Source: Pararhodobacter oceanensis (GTDB lineage Bacteria > Pseudomonadota > Alphaproteobacteria > Rhodobacterales > Rhodobacteraceae). Taken from it: a stretch of 64,000 bases of DNA. Of the stretch, positions 16,472 to 25,540 are shown one piece after another. Under the pieces are notes generated by a model that saw only the letters and a program-made list of their open reading frames with translations, was not told where the DNA came from and did not search any database. The first letter of the stretch is position 1. Each line of letters begins with the position of its first letter. The position numbers and the translations under genes are program-made. The stretch spans positions 186,001 through 250,000 of the forward strand of contig NZ_QDKM01000004.1 of assembly GCF_003076755.1 (NCBI RefSeq), given 5' to 3'.

Positions 16472-17119
16472 TCAGGCGATGCCTTCACGGCGTTTGGCAT
16501 GATGGTAGTAATGCCAGAGCAGACCGGCGGCAACCGTGCGCCAGGGCGCCCAGGCTTCGGCCATCACGCGCATCGGTTTTTCGCGCGGGCGTTCGGCCAG
16601 ATCAAACAACAGCCGCGCGCTTTCCTGCAGCGCCAGATCATTGGGCGCAAAGACATCGGCGCGGCCAAGGCTGAACATCACATAGACCTCGGCGGTCCAG
16701 CGGCCAACCCCGGGCACGGCGGTGAGGGTGGCGATAATTTCGGCATTTGGCGCTTCGCGAAGTGATTCAAAGTCTATCGAAGCCTCGGCCAATGCCTTGA
16801 TATAACGCGCTTTCTGGCGTGACAGCCCCAAGCCGCGCAGGGTCTCGTCGCTGCTGTTCAGGATCGGCGCGGGTGTGGTCATCCCCGCCGTCTCAAGCCG
16901 CGACAGGATCGCCCGCGCCGAAGCCACCGAGACCTGCTGGCTGACAATCGCGCCAACCAGCGCCTCGAACTCGTCGCCACGGCGTCGCAAGGGGGGCGGG
17001 CCGCAAAGCTCCAGCACCTGCGCAAACCGCGGCTCGATCTGCGCCAGATAGGCGGCGCCCTCGGCCATACAGGCCTCGGTGGTCAGGATACGATATGCGT
17101 TCATGGCGGCATCATGCAT
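16472..17119 (-). CDS. DNA-3-methyladenine glycosylase II (AlkA-like, HhH-GPD), 215 aa
   Basis: A base-excision-repair glycosylase that removes alkylated purines. The helix-hairpin-helix 'LTAVPGVGRWTAEVYVMF' is followed by the catalytic aspartate in 'FAPNDLALQ', the classic HhH-GPD arrangement. It lacks the N-terminal beta domain of E. coli AlkA, as do many bacterial members. The start is uncertain: ATG at 17119 (chosen; AGG nearby) or 17104. It is probably co-transcribed with the esterase downstream and divergent from pgi. Confidence 0.9.
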   Translation of the reverse strand: MHDAAMNAYRILTTEACMAEGAAYLAQIEPRFAQVLELCGPPPLRRRGDEFEALVGAIVSQQVSVASARAILSRLETAGMTTPAPILNSSDETLRGLGLSRQKARYIKALAEASIDFESLREAPNAEIIATLTAVPGVGRWTAEVYVMFSLGRADVFAPNDLALQESARLLFDLAERPREKPMRVMAEAWAPWRTVAAGLLWHYYHHAKRREGIA

Positions 17120-17282
17120 GGACCTATCGCCCCTGCAACCCTGCATCTCGGTATGATCTGTTGCGAAAACCCTGCACCCCACGGGCGATTGTCGCATTGC
17201 GGCCACATCTCGGGCATTAGCTCTGGGCATTGCGCGCAGTTCTTGGCAAAAAGACGCTATAGGAACGTTTTAGGCAGATTTC

Positions 17283-18905
17283 ATGGATAATTGGGCCGCA
17301 CTTCGCGCATGTAAACAGGCAAGCGCCACTCGCAGGATCACGGATCTCTTTGACGATCCGGCCCGCGCTGCAGAGTTTTCGGTCACCCTCAGTGACGCCG
17401 CCACGGGGCCGGTGCACTTCGACTATTCCAAAACCAATATCGACGCCGAGACCCGCGCGGCGCTGATTGATCTGGCCGAAGCATCAGGATTAGAGTCGCG
17501 CCGTAACGCGATGTTTTCCGGTGAGAAAATCAATGTGACCGAGGGCAGGGCGGTGCTGCATACGGCGCTGCGCAATCTTGACGGCAGCCTTGAGGTCGAG
17601 GGCGAGGACGTCATGCCGGAAGTCCGCGCCACGCTGGCACGGATGGAGAGTTTCGCGCGGGATCTGCGCGACGGGCGCATTCGTGGCGCCGGTGGGCGGA
17701 TCACCGATGTGGTGAATATCGGCATCGGCGGCTCGGATCTGGGACCGGCGATGGCGGCAATTGCGCTGGCGCCGTTCCATGACGGCCCGCGCTGTCACTT
17801 TGTTTCGAACGTCGATGGCGCCCATATCCATGATGTGCTGGACGGGATCGACCCCGAGACCACGCTGGTGATCGTCGCCTCGAAAACCTTCACCACCGTT
17901 GAGACGATGACCAACGCGGAAACCGCGCGGGCGTGGATGGCGCGCACGGTGCGTGATCCGGCGCGGCAGTTCGTGGCGCTCTCGACGGCGCAGGATAAGA
18001 CCACCGCCTTTGGCATTGATCCGGCTCGGGTTTTTGGCTTTGAGGATTGGGTCGGCGGGCGCTATTCGATGTGGGGGCCGATCGGGCTGAGCCTGATGAT
18101 CGCCATTGGCCCGATGAATTTTCACGCCTTTCTCAAGGGCGCCTCGGTGATGGACCAGCATTTTCTGACCGCGGATCTGGCGCAGAATATGCCGGTGATG
18201 CTGGCGCTGGTGGGGGTCTGGCACCGGCAGGTACTGGGCTATCCGACACGGGCAGTTTTGCCGTATGATCAACGACTTGCGCGGCTTCCGGCCTATTTGC
18301 AGCAGCTCGAGATGGAATCGAACGGCAAACGCGTGGCGATGGATGGATCGGAGTTGGAGATCCCTTCGGGGCCGGTGGTTTTTGGCGAGCCGGGCACCAA
18401 TGGGCAGCATGCGTTTTACCAATTGATCCATCAAGGCACCGATATCGTGCCCTGTGAATTCCTGCTGGCGGCGAAGTCGCATGAACCGGCGCTGGCGCAT
18501 CATCACCGCTTGCTGGCGGCGAATTGTCTGGCGCAGGCCGAGGCGCTGATGACCGGCCGCAGCCTTGATGAGGCGAAGGCGCTGATGAAGGCCAAGGGGT
18601 TCAAGGGTGCAGAGCTGACGCGGCAGGCCAAGCACCGCGTGTTTCCGGGCAATCGGCCCTCGACGACGCTGGTCTATCCGCAACTGACCCCGGCGATGCT
18701 GGGGGCGATTGTGGCGCTTTATGAGCACCGTGTGTTTGTCGAAGGTGTGGTGCTGGGGATCAACTCGTTCGACCAATGGGGCGTGGAGTTGGGCAAGGAA
18801 CTGGCGGTGCAATTGCTGCCGATGGTTGATGGATCCAAACCTGCTGAGGGCCGTGATGGTTCGACCCAAGCGCTGATCGCGGCGCTGCGCGAGATGGGGA
18901 TTTAA
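17283..18905 (+). CDS. pgi: Glucose-6-phosphate isomerase, 540 aa
   Basis: Interconverts glucose-6-phosphate and fructose-6-phosphate. Family signatures are clear: '[11 protein letters not shown]' near residue 145, '[13 protein letters not shown]', '[12 protein letters not shown]' and '[19 protein letters not shown]', and the second signature '[18 protein letters not shown]'. Length matches the long bacterial form. It stands alone on the plus strand, opposite to zwf-pgl. A GC-rich hairpin and repeat copy C follow the stop. Confidence 0.97.
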   Translation: MDNWAALRACKQASATRRITDLFDDPARAAEFSVTLSDAATGPVHFDYSKTNIDAETRAALIDLAEASGLESRRNAMFSGEKINVTEGRAVLHTALRNLDGSLEVEGEDVMPEVRATLARMESFARDLRDGRIRGAGGRITDVVNIGIGGSDLGPAMAAIALAPFHDGPRCHFVSNVDGAHIHDVLDGIDPETTLVIVASKTFTTVETMTNAETARAWMARTVRDPARQFVALSTAQDKTTAFGIDPARVFGFEDWVGGRYSMWGPIGLSLMIAIGPMNFHAFLKGASVMDQHFLTADLAQNMPVMLALVGVWHRQVLGYPTRAVLPYDQRLARLPAYLQQLEMESNGKRVAMDGSELEIPSGPVVFGEPGTNGQHAFYQLIHQGTDIVPCEFLLAAKSHEPALAHHHRLLAANCLAQAEALMTGRSLDEAKALMKAKGFKGAELTRQAKHRVFPGNRPSTTLVYPQLTPAMLGAIVALYEHRVFVEGVVLGINSFDQWGVELGKELAVQLLPMVDGSKPAEGRDGSTQALIAALREMGI

Positions 18906-18908
18906 GGG

Positions 18909-18925
18909 GAGGGGCGTTGCCCCTC
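18909..18925. terminator. Hairpin after pgi
   Basis: GAGGGGC and GCCCCTC make a perfect 7-bp stem with loop GTT, three bases past the stop. No T run, so the call rests on stem strength and position between convergent genes. Confidence 0.45.
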
Positions 18926-18944
18926 TCTTGGCCTAGGGCCAATT

Positions 18945-18976
18945 CACACCCCAGGATATTTTCGGCATAAAGTGGG
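18945..18976 (-). repeat. Short post-stop repeat, copy C
   Basis: Contains AGGATATTTTCGGCATAAAG, close to copy B. Read on the minus strand it begins right after the stop of the alkaline-phosphatase-family gene. Confidence 0.55.
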
Positions 18977-18977
18977 C

Positions 18978-19814
18978 TTAGCTTAAGAAGGGCGCGGCTA
19001 TCATCGTCTCGGCGATCGGCGCGCCGAGGCGGCTCAGGATGGTCGGCGCGAGCTGCAATTGGTCGAGCAGCGTGTCGCGGCTCGGACCCGTCGCGTCGCC
19101 GAAATAATAGAGCGCGAAATCCTGCTGGTCGCTGCCGGTGCCGCCGTGATGGCCGCGCAGGCTTTGACCGTGATCGGCGGTCACAATCACCTCATAGCCC
19201 ATTGCGCGCCATGCCGGCAGGAAATTGGCCAGCATCGCGTCCATCAGGGCGCAGGCATTGTCCATCTGGATGCAGTCATGCCCGAAGCGGTGGCCCATGG
19301 AATCCAGCGTGCAGGTGTGCAGGATGCCGTAGGTCAGATCAAAGCGCTTGCACAGCGAGGTCAGCGTGGCGAAGAGATCGGCGTCGCAGGGCGTGGCCTG
19401 ATTGTCATGGTTATAGGCGGTCATCGTATGAAAGCGCCCGTGGTTAATGCTGGGGCTCTTGGGCTCGTCATATTCGATATCGCGGACCATATCGAAGGGG
19501 GCGCGGTTGAAAAACTCGGACCACCACGAATGGGTGACGGCGCCGGTGGTGCCGCCGGCAAGCCGCGTCTGGCTGAAAATGTCAGGCATTTGCACGCGGT
19601 GGATATGGCCGTTGCTGAGCACGCCGTGAACTTGCGGCGGGGTGCCGGAATGGATCGAGGCATAGCAGGGGCCCGACATCGAGGGCAGCGAGGCGCGCAT
19701 CCGCCAGACCTGCGCTTCTCCGGAACGCACCCAGCCCTCAAGCGCGCCGAAATAGCGCCGCCAATTGGCATAGGGAACACCGTCGAGCACGATGAGAAGG
19801 AGTTTTCCGGTCAT
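18978..19814 (-). CDS. Alkaline-phosphatase-superfamily hydrolase (NPP/phosphodiesterase type), 278 aa
   Basis: Resembles the nucleotide pyrophosphatase/phosphodiesterase branch: 'LLLIVLDGVPYANW' supplies the first metal-binding Asp, 'RASLPSMSGPCYASIHSG' the region of the nucleophile, 'TLDSMGHRFGHD' and 'VIVTADHGQS' later metal ligands. Shorter than typical secreted NPPs and without a signal peptide. The start at 19814 skips an unlikely N-terminal extension. It is divergent from betC over 163 bases, so both may respond to the same signal; a role on choline- or nucleotide-type esters is possible but not shown. Confidence 0.8.
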   Translation of the reverse strand: MTGKLLLIVLDGVPYANWRRYFGALEGWVRSGEAQVWRMRASLPSMSGPCYASIHSGTPPQVHGVLSNGHIHRVQMPDIFSQTRLAGGTTGAVTHSWWSEFFNRAPFDMVRDIEYDEPKSPSINHGRFHTMTAYNHDNQATPCDADLFATLTSLCKRFDLTYGILHTCTLDSMGHRFGHDCIQMDNACALMDAMLANFLPAWRAMGYEVIVTADHGQSLRGHHGGTGSDQQDFALYYFGDATGPSRDTLLDQLQLAPTILSRLGAPIAETMIAAPFLS

Positions 19815-19977
19815 GGGGCAGCCTGTGTTGGTGGCGGTCAGATTCGGCAAGCCTAGGGCGATATCGCAGCTGTGACCAGTGGTCGAAAACCCGCCTTTGG
19901 ACGCGGCAAATTCCCTTTGGAGAAATCACCATCTGCGGCTAATGATCGGGGCATATTGATTGAGCAGAAAGCGCGCC

Positions 19978-21483
19978 ATGACCTCTCCGAATATCTTGAT
20001 CCTGATGGTGGACCAGCTGACCGGCACCCTGTTTCCCGACGGGCCGGAGGCGTTTTTGCACACGCCCAATCTGCGGCGGTTGGCAGAGAGATCGCAAAGG
20101 TTTTCAAAGGCGTATTGCGCAAGCCCGCTGTGTTCGCCCTCGCGCGCCAGTTTCATGGCCGGTCAATTGCCGCGGCGCACCGGGGTCTATGACAATGCGG
20201 CGAATTTTCCTGCCGACACGCCCTGTTTTACCCATCATCTGCGCCGCGCGGGCTATCAGACGTCGCTCTCGGGCAAGATGCATTTTGCCGGACCGGACCA
20301 GATGCACGGGTTCGAGGAGCGGTTGACCACCGATATCTACCCGTCGGATTTCGGCTGGACGCCGGATTACCGCAAGCCCGGTGAGCGGATTGACTGGTGG
20401 TATCACAACCTCGGCTCGGTGACTGGCGCAGGCGTGGCCGAGATCACCAACCAGCTGGAATATGACGATGATACCGCGCATCAGGCCTGCCAGAAGCTGT
20501 TTGATCTGTCGCGCGGGCATGATCCGCGGCCGTGGTGCCTGACGGTGAGTTTCACCCATCCGCATGACCCCTTTGTGGCGCGGCGCAAGTATTGGGATCT
20601 CTATGAGAATTGCGCCGAGATCGAGCCAGAGAAAGCGGTAGATTACGAGGCTCTCGACCCGCATTCGCAGCGGCTGCTGGACAGTTTCGACTGGCGGAAT
20701 TTTGACATCACCAAGGACCAACAACGCCGCGCAAGGCGCGGATATTACGCGAATATTTCCTATATTGATGACAAGATCGGCGAGATTTTACAGCCCCTTG
20801 AGGACACGCGGCAAGAGGCGGTGATCGTCTTTGTCTCGGATCACGGCGAGATGCTGGGCGCGCATGGGCTGTGGTTCAAAATGAGCCTGTTCGAGGAGTC
20901 CGCGCGGGTGCCCCTGATGATCGCGCTGCCCGAGGGGCGCTCGGGACGCGTTGATCAGCCGGTGAGCACGCTGGATATCCTGCCGACACTGGCCGATCTG
21001 GCGGGCATCCCGATGGCGGAAATCACGCCTTGGACCGACGGCGAAAGTCTGGTGCCGTTGATGAATGGCACCGGCGGGCGTGGGCCGGTGCCGATGGAAT
21101 ATGCCGCCGAGGGCACGGTGACGCCATTGGTCGGGCTGGTCGATGGGCCGTGGAAATATATCGCCTGCAGCGCCGATCCCGAGCAGCTGTATAATCTGGA
21201 TAGCGATCCGGGTGAGCAGCACAATCTGGCGCAGGATCCGCAGGCGGCGCCGGTGCTCGAGCGAATGCGGGCGATGAGCCGCGCGCGTTGGGATCTGGAG
21301 GCGTTTGACCGCGAGGTGCGTGACAGTCAGGCGCGGCGCTGGCTGGTCTATGATGCGCTGCGTCAGGGGAAGTTCGAGGCTTGGGATTTCCAGCCATACC
21401 GTCCGGCCTCGGAGCGCTATATGCGCAACCATATGGATTTGAACATCCTTGAGGACGCCCAGCGATACCCGCGCGGGGAATGA
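19978..21483 (+). CDS. betC: Choline-sulfatase BetC, 501 aa
   Basis: Hydrolyses choline-O-sulfate to choline and sulfate, feeding glycine-betaine synthesis and sulfur supply. The sulfatase signature CSPSR (residues 52-56) holds the Cys converted to formylglycine; metal-binding 'ILILMVDQLTG', 'GKMHFAGPDQMHGF' and 'VFVSDHGEMLGAHGLW' are present, and the C-terminal 'RRWLVYDALRQGKFEAWDFQP' segment is specific to choline sulfatases. The ATG at 19978 is chosen over a TTG six codons upstream. No bet dehydrogenase or BetI regulator is in the window. A GACCAGTGGTC palindrome lies at 19874-19884 in the divergent promoter region. Confidence 0.9.
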   Translation: MTSPNILILMVDQLTGTLFPDGPEAFLHTPNLRRLAERSQRFSKAYCASPLCSPSRASFMAGQLPRRTGVYDNAANFPADTPCFTHHLRRAGYQTSLSGKMHFAGPDQMHGFEERLTTDIYPSDFGWTPDYRKPGERIDWWYHNLGSVTGAGVAEITNQLEYDDDTAHQACQKLFDLSRGHDPRPWCLTVSFTHPHDPFVARRKYWDLYENCAEIEPEKAVDYEALDPHSQRLLDSFDWRNFDITKDQQRRARRGYYANISYIDDKIGEILQPLEDTRQEAVIVFVSDHGEMLGAHGLWFKMSLFEESARVPLMIALPEGRSGRVDQPVSTLDILPTLADLAGIPMAEITPWTDGESLVPLMNGTGGRGPVPMEYAAEGTVTPLVGLVDGPWKYIACSADPEQLYNLDSDPGEQHNLAQDPQAAPVLERMRAMSRARWDLEAFDREVRDSQARRWLVYDALRQGKFEAWDFQPYRPASERYMRNHMDLNILEDAQRYPRGE

Positions 21484-21505
21484 CGCCTGAAGTGTGCGCG
21501 AACTG

Positions 21506-21895
21506 TTAGGCGACCTCGATCAGTTTCACCGTCAGATTGGGGCAAACCGCGCGGACCTCGCGAATGACCAGCTCGGCGCGGGGCAGGGGTTGGGTCAGCA
21601 CAAAGAAATTGCCGCTGTAGGCCAGAGCGCTCACCGTGATCGCCAGATCGACGATATCCCAATCCGGCGAGATCAGCGGCCCGACGATGGCATCGGGGCG
21701 GATACTGTCCAGCATCGCCGCGTTGAGCATCCGTTTATGGGTCACGATCACCGACTGCGCGCCGGGTTTGGGAGACAAAAGCTCCATCACAGCGGGCGCT
21801 TCGACCACAAGGATGCGTTGCGCGGTGATCAGCGCCTGATCCACCGGCAGCACAGGAGTGAAGATTTGACGCTTGGCTTTACAATACAAGGGCAC
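21506..21895 (-). CDS. Conserved hypothetical protein with receiver-like fold pattern, 129 aa
   Basis: Not recognised by name. The predicted pattern alternates strands and helices ('RILVVEAPAVMELL', 'QSVIVTHKRML', 'PDAIVGPLIS', 'FFVLTQPLPRAELVIREV'), which looks like a response-regulator receiver or a related flavodoxin-like fold, but the usual acidic pocket is not evident. I chose the GTG at 21895 because AAGAGG lies 6 bases upstream; an ATG at 21979 would add an unlikely leader. A perfect TTAA-N7-TTAA site 85 bases upstream suggests CtrA control. It is convergent with betC. Confidence 0.6.
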   Translation of the reverse strand: MPLYCKAKRQIFTPVLPVDQALITAQRILVVEAPAVMELLSPKPGAQSVIVTHKRMLNAAMLDSIRPDAIVGPLISPDWDIVDLAITVSALAYSGNFFVLTQPLPRAELVIREVRAVCPNLTVKLIEVA

Positions 21896-22338
21896 AGGGA
21901 ACCTCTTGACGCTAACAGCGAGAACCCCGGACCATCCAGAACTCGTCACGCATACATGGAAAGCTTGTTTTCCAATCAATTAACAACTCGTTAACTTTGC
22001 TCTGCGATTGCGCGGATCGGCTAGCGAAGGCGGGTTTTTCGGGGTCTGCGGCGAGGTTTGTTGCGCTTTGGCCACGCGGGATTTGTCTATATGTTGAGGG
22101 TCTTTGATAGCGAAGAGCATCATCTTTGATCTTTTAATAACATAATATCTATTATGCGGCTATCGGATGTGTCAATTTGGCGGGCCCATAGCACCCTGTA
22201 AACACCCCCTGCGACCGTCCCAAGAGCCATCATCGCGCATGTTTTGGCTGATCCGCAGGAAGCGCGCTTTGCTTTGCCTGCGCATGGCGTTAAGGCTATG
22301 CCACTTTCAGCCTTTACCCATCCCGGAGCCTGCCAGCT
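21896..22338. other. Long intergenic region before rpe
   Basis: No gene seen. It carries a CtrA-type box (21980-21994) and, further on, an unusually AT-rich patch with a perfect palindrome CATAATA-TC-TATTATG (22141-22156) flanked by GATAGC and GCTATC near 22108 and 22159. The palindrome may be an operator or part of a structured transcript. Confidence 0.5.
21980..21994 (-). promoter_or_regulatory. CtrA-type binding site
   Basis: TTAACAACTCGTTAA fits TTAA-N7-TTAA exactly, followed by C as in many CtrA sites. It lies 85 bases upstream of the GTG start of the receiver-like gene on the minus strand. CtrA binding is inferred from the consensus only. Confidence 0.55.
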
Positions 22339-23040
22339 ATGCGTTTTTCTCGTGACATCAAAATCGCCCCGTCGATCCTTTCTGCGGATTTCGCCGACTT
22401 TGGCCGTGAGATACAGGCGATCGAGGCTCAGGGCGCCGATTGGGTGCATGTCGATGTGATGGACGGGCATTTTGTGCCCAATCTGACCTTTGGTCCGCCC
22501 GCCGTCGCGGCGTTTCGTAAGCATGTGAAAACCGTGATGGATGTGCATTTGATGATCGCGCCGGTCGATCCCTATATCGAGGCGTTTGCCGAGGCTGGCG
22601 CCGATATCATCACCGCCCATGTCGAGGCCGGACCGCATATCCACCGCACGCTGCAAGCCATTCGTGCGACAGGGAAAAAAGCCGGTGTGGCGCTCAACCC
22701 CGGAACCCCTGCCGAGGCGATTGCGCATGTGTTGGATCTGACCGATCTGGTCTGTGTGATGACCGTGAACCCCGGGTTTGGCGGACAGAAATTCATTGAT
22801 ATGCGCGACAAGATCCGCAGCCTGCGGGCGATGATCGGCGACCGGCCGATCCATATTGAAATCGACGGTGGTGTGACGCAAGAAACCGCGCCACTGGTGG
22901 CCGAGGCCGGTGCCGATGTGCTGGTCGCAGGCTCGGCGGTGTTCAAGGGCGGCTCGGTCGCCACCCCTGCCCCATATGGCGAGAATATCCGCGCCATCCG
23001 GCTGGCCGCCGAAGCCGCCTGTGGCGCGAAAGTCGTCTGA
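22339..23040 (+). CDS. rpe: Ribulose-phosphate 3-epimerase, 233 aa
   Basis: Interconverts ribulose-5-phosphate and xylulose-5-phosphate in the pentose phosphate and Calvin-type cycles. A TIM barrel with '[15 protein letters not shown]', metal ligands in '[19 protein letters not shown]' and 'DVHLMI', catalytic Asp region 'IEIDGGV' and phosphate-binding 'LVAGSAVF'. Length is typical. A hairpin follows at 23064-23090. Confidence 0.95.
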   Translation: MRFSRDIKIAPSILSADFADFGREIQAIEAQGADWVHVDVMDGHFVPNLTFGPPAVAAFRKHVKTVMDVHLMIAPVDPYIEAFAEAGADIITAHVEAGPHIHRTLQAIRATGKKAGVALNPGTPAEAIAHVLDLTDLVCVMTVNPGFGGQKFIDMRDKIRSLRAMIGDRPIHIEIDGGVTQETAPLVAEAGADVLVAGSAVFKGGSVATPAPYGENIRAIRLAAEAACGAKVV

Positions 23041-23365
23041 TATCAGGGAGTTACCGCGAGCCGTTCCGGTGGGCCTGGGCCGCACCGGAAAGCCTCGCTG
23101 TATCGGGTTGGGACTAGATACCGCAAGTGTACGCGGATCACCGGCAAAACAAACAACCCAGATCCGAGCCGGATTGGGTGCATGATCGTCAAGTCAGTGA
23201 TTACTCGTAATAAAATTACGTATAGTGGGCTAACGCGGGAAATGTCAGTATGAAATACCCTACCTTTAGGGTCTAATTCTGTCTCTTAGAGGCTGACGTG
23301 ATGAATTGAATTCATTTTTTGGGGCCGCGCTTGCCGCCAAGGCTGGCTGCCGGCCCCCACCCCGT
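23041..23365. other. Intergenic region between convergent rpe and luxR-type gene
   Basis: No gene seen. TTCCGGTG/CACCGGAA forms a perfect 8-bp stem at 23064-23090 (possible rpe terminator without T run), and CGTAAT-AAA-ATTACG forms a 6-bp inverted repeat at 23206-23220 in an AT-rich patch. Confidence 0.5.
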
Positions 23366-24223
23366 TTAGCTGCGCGCGGAGGTCTCGGAGGGGCTGGGAT
23401 CGATCAGGAACACCTGATTGAGAAACGCGGCTTTGATCAGCGCCTGCGCGGTCGTATCCACCCCCAGCGTGTCACGCGCGAGGCGCAGGTGTTTGTCGAC
23501 GGTGGGCGCGCTGATGCCCATGATGGTGGCGATATCCGCCGAGGTTTTGCCCTCGGCCACCCATTCCAGAACCTCGCGCTGCCGCAAGGTCAGATGGCCG
23601 CGGGGCGTCGGATAGGGCAGCGCCGAGAGGCAGCGATGGGCGCTGGCGGCGGCGACGAAAACCACCTCGCGGGCGACCGCAAGCAGCGCGTCGATATCCT
23701 CTTGGGTCTTGTCGGGCGGGCCGACCAACGCCATCACCGCATTGCCGCGGCTGCTGTTTTTCGGAAACCCGATGGTGCAGCCGATCAGCAGATCATTGCG
23801 GGTGAAAAACTCTTGCGCGGCGGGGTCGAGTTCGAACCAGTCCCCTACCCCGCAATCCTCTTGATCCATCGACCAACTGGCAACACCGGCGTTTTCCAAT
23901 GCCCAGTGGAAGGTCGCGCTTTGCCGGTAGAAAAGCTGATTGACCAGCGTCGTCTCGACATCCGCCGAAAGCGTTGACATCACAAGGTAATCTTCGGGCG
24001 CGCCCAGCCTTGCGCCAAAGGAATCCGGTGAATAGCCGTAGATCGCATGGGCAAAGCCGAGGTCGCGAAAGAACCGGCAGGTCAGCGTCCAGATCTCGTT
24101 TTGATCGGTGGCCAGCATCAGGGCATTCAGATGGCGCGAGAAACTGGGTAGGGTCAGCGCCTGCGACGCGCGCGCGCCCACTCCCGGAGGACCATGGGCG
24201 TCGTCAAATGCTTGGAATTCCAT
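23366..24223 (-). CDS. LuxR-family regulator without adjacent luxI (solo), 285 aa
   Basis: An N-terminal autoinducer-binding-type domain (about residues 28-185) with 'WSMDQEDCGVGDWFELD' and 'IGCTIGFPKNSSRGNAVMALVG', joined to a C-terminal LuxR helix-turn-helix (about 212-268: 'LTLRQREVLEWVAEGKTSADIATIMGISAPTVDKHL', here split over several motifs). No AHL synthase gene lies nearby, so it is a solo that may sense a self-made or foreign signal. The ATG has GAGGG just upstream. There is a 19-residue tail after the HTH. Confidence 0.85.
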   Translation of the reverse strand: MEFQAFDDAHGPPGVGARASQALTLPSFSRHLNALMLATDQNEIWTLTCRFFRDLGFAHAIYGYSPDSFGARLGAPEDYLVMSTLSADVETTLVNQLFYRQSATFHWALENAGVASWSMDQEDCGVGDWFELDPAAQEFFTRNDLLIGCTIGFPKNSSRGNAVMALVGPPDKTQEDIDALLAVAREVVFVAAASAHRCLSALPYPTPRGHLTLRQREVLEWVAEGKTSADIATIMGISAPTVDKHLRLARDTLGVDTTAQALIKAAFLNQVFLIDPSPSETSARS

Positions 24224-24484
24224 TCACCCTCGCTCGGTTAAATGCGCGCGCATCGTCTATGCTTTGCACAGGACACCGAATCTGGCGCAGTCGATGATCA
24301 TTGTCGACACAATCTCCTCAGAAAGTTAACCGGTTTGCAACCTATTAGTGCACCCCCCAGTCAACATCGCGTTAAACGTGTGAATCGGTCGGATAGAATA
24401 GCCCGACCGGCGGGAGATAGAGACAAGCGGAGTTGGTCAGGATTGGCAAGGCCAAGTGTGGTGACAGAACATCGGGGGCAACAG
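24224..24484. other. Intergenic region upstream of the LuxR gene and downstream of tsf
   Basis: No gene is supported here. The stretch holds the promoter region of the LuxR-type gene. The tsf terminator begins at its right edge. Confidence 0.45.
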
Positions 24485-24512
24485 AAAAGGGGCACCACTT
24501 GCGTGATGCCCC
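24485..24512 (-). terminator. Rho-independent terminator of rpsB-tsf
   Basis: On the minus strand GGGGCATCAC-GCAA-GTGGTGCCCC forms a 10-bp stem with one G-U pair and a stable GCAA tetraloop, followed by TTTT. It begins 24 bases after the tsf stop. Confidence 0.85.
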
Positions 24513-24535
24513 TCGTGTCATACGGCGTAAAAGGG

Positions 24536-25429
24536 TTAGCCGTTCATTTTTGCGACTTCGGCCGCGAAGTCTTCTTCTTTTTTCTCGATGCCTTCGCCGA
24601 CAGCCATGCGCACGAAACCGGTGATCTCGACGCCGGCCTCTTTCGCCGCCTGCTCGACCGTCAGGTCGGGATTGATCACAAAGGCCTGACCCAACAGCGT
24701 ATTCTCGGCCAGATATTTCTTCATCCGGCCCGGAATGATGTTGTTGGTGATCACATGCTCGGGCTTGGGCTTGGCGGCTTCGGTGTTTTCTTCCAAGGCC
24801 TTGGCGGTCTGCACCTGCAGTTCGCGTGCCAGCAGCTCGGGGTCCATGGTGGCCTCGGAGAGCGACAGCGGGTTGGTCGCAGCGATATGCATGGCCAACT
24901 GCTTGCCGATGCCGCTATCGGCACCTTTCATCGCAACCAGAACGCCGATTTTGCCCAGACCGTCAGCGGCGGCGTTGTGCACATAGGCCGCAACCGCATC
25001 GCCTTCCAGCGTCGCCATCCGGCGCAGGGTCAGGTTCTCGCCGATGGTGGCGACGGCGCCGGTCAGCGTCTCGTCAACGGACTTGCCACCGAGGTCAGCA
25101 GCTTTGAGCGCCTCGAGATCACCGGCGTTCACGGCTGCCGCGGTGAAATCACGCACCAGCTTTTGGAAGTCGGCGTTCTTGGCGACAAAGTCGGTTTCCG
25201 AGTTCACTTCGACGGCCACGCCTTTGTTGCCCTCGACGATGACACCAACCAGACCTTCGGCGGCCACACGGTCGGCCTTTTTCGCGGCTTTCGCGAGGCC
25301 CTTGGTGCGCAGCCAGTCAACCGCGGCTTCCATGTCGCCGTTGTTTTCGGTCAGCGCCTTCTTTGCGTCCATCATGCCTGCGCCCGTGGAGTTGCGCAGT
25401 TCTTTCACCATCGCAGCGGTAATCGCCAT
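24536..25429 (-). CDS. tsf: Elongation factor Ts, 297 aa
   Basis: Guanine nucleotide exchange factor for EF-Tu. Starts with '[20 protein letters not shown]', the UBA-like N-terminal domain, and contains the Tu-contacting 'SETDFVAKN' near residue 80, followed by the dimerisation core. Length and motifs are standard. It follows rpsB by 111 bases on the minus strand in the conserved rpsB-tsf operon; a GC-rich hairpin (GCGGGC/GCCCGC, 25490-25513) in the gap may act as an attenuator. Confidence 0.98.
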   Translation of the reverse strand: MAITAAMVKELRNSTGAGMMDAKKALTENNGDMEAAVDWLRTKGLAKAAKKADRVAAEGLVGVIVEGNKGVAVEVNSETDFVAKNADFQKLVRDFTAAAVNAGDLEALKAADLGGKSVDETLTGAVATIGENLTLRRMATLEGDAVAAYVHNAAADGLGKIGVLVAMKGADSGIGKQLAMHIAATNPLSLSEATMDPELLARELQVQTAKALEENTEAAKPKPEHVITNNIIPGRMKKYLAENTLLGQAFVINPDLTVEQAAKEAGVEITGFVRMAVGEGIEKKEEDFAAEVAKMNG

Positions 25430-25540
25430 GGGTCAAACTCCTTAAAATGGAAATGCGGGCAGGGTCGTCCCGGCCCGGCGATAGGGAATGCGGGCAGGGT
25501 TGCCCCCGCCCGCCGTCATTTAACGCGCGGTGTCGCGATC

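Noticed and set aside
17490-18869. Long minus-strand open frame
   Set aside because: Antisense to pgi, no family resemblance, composition rich in His/Arg/Gln as in shadow frames.
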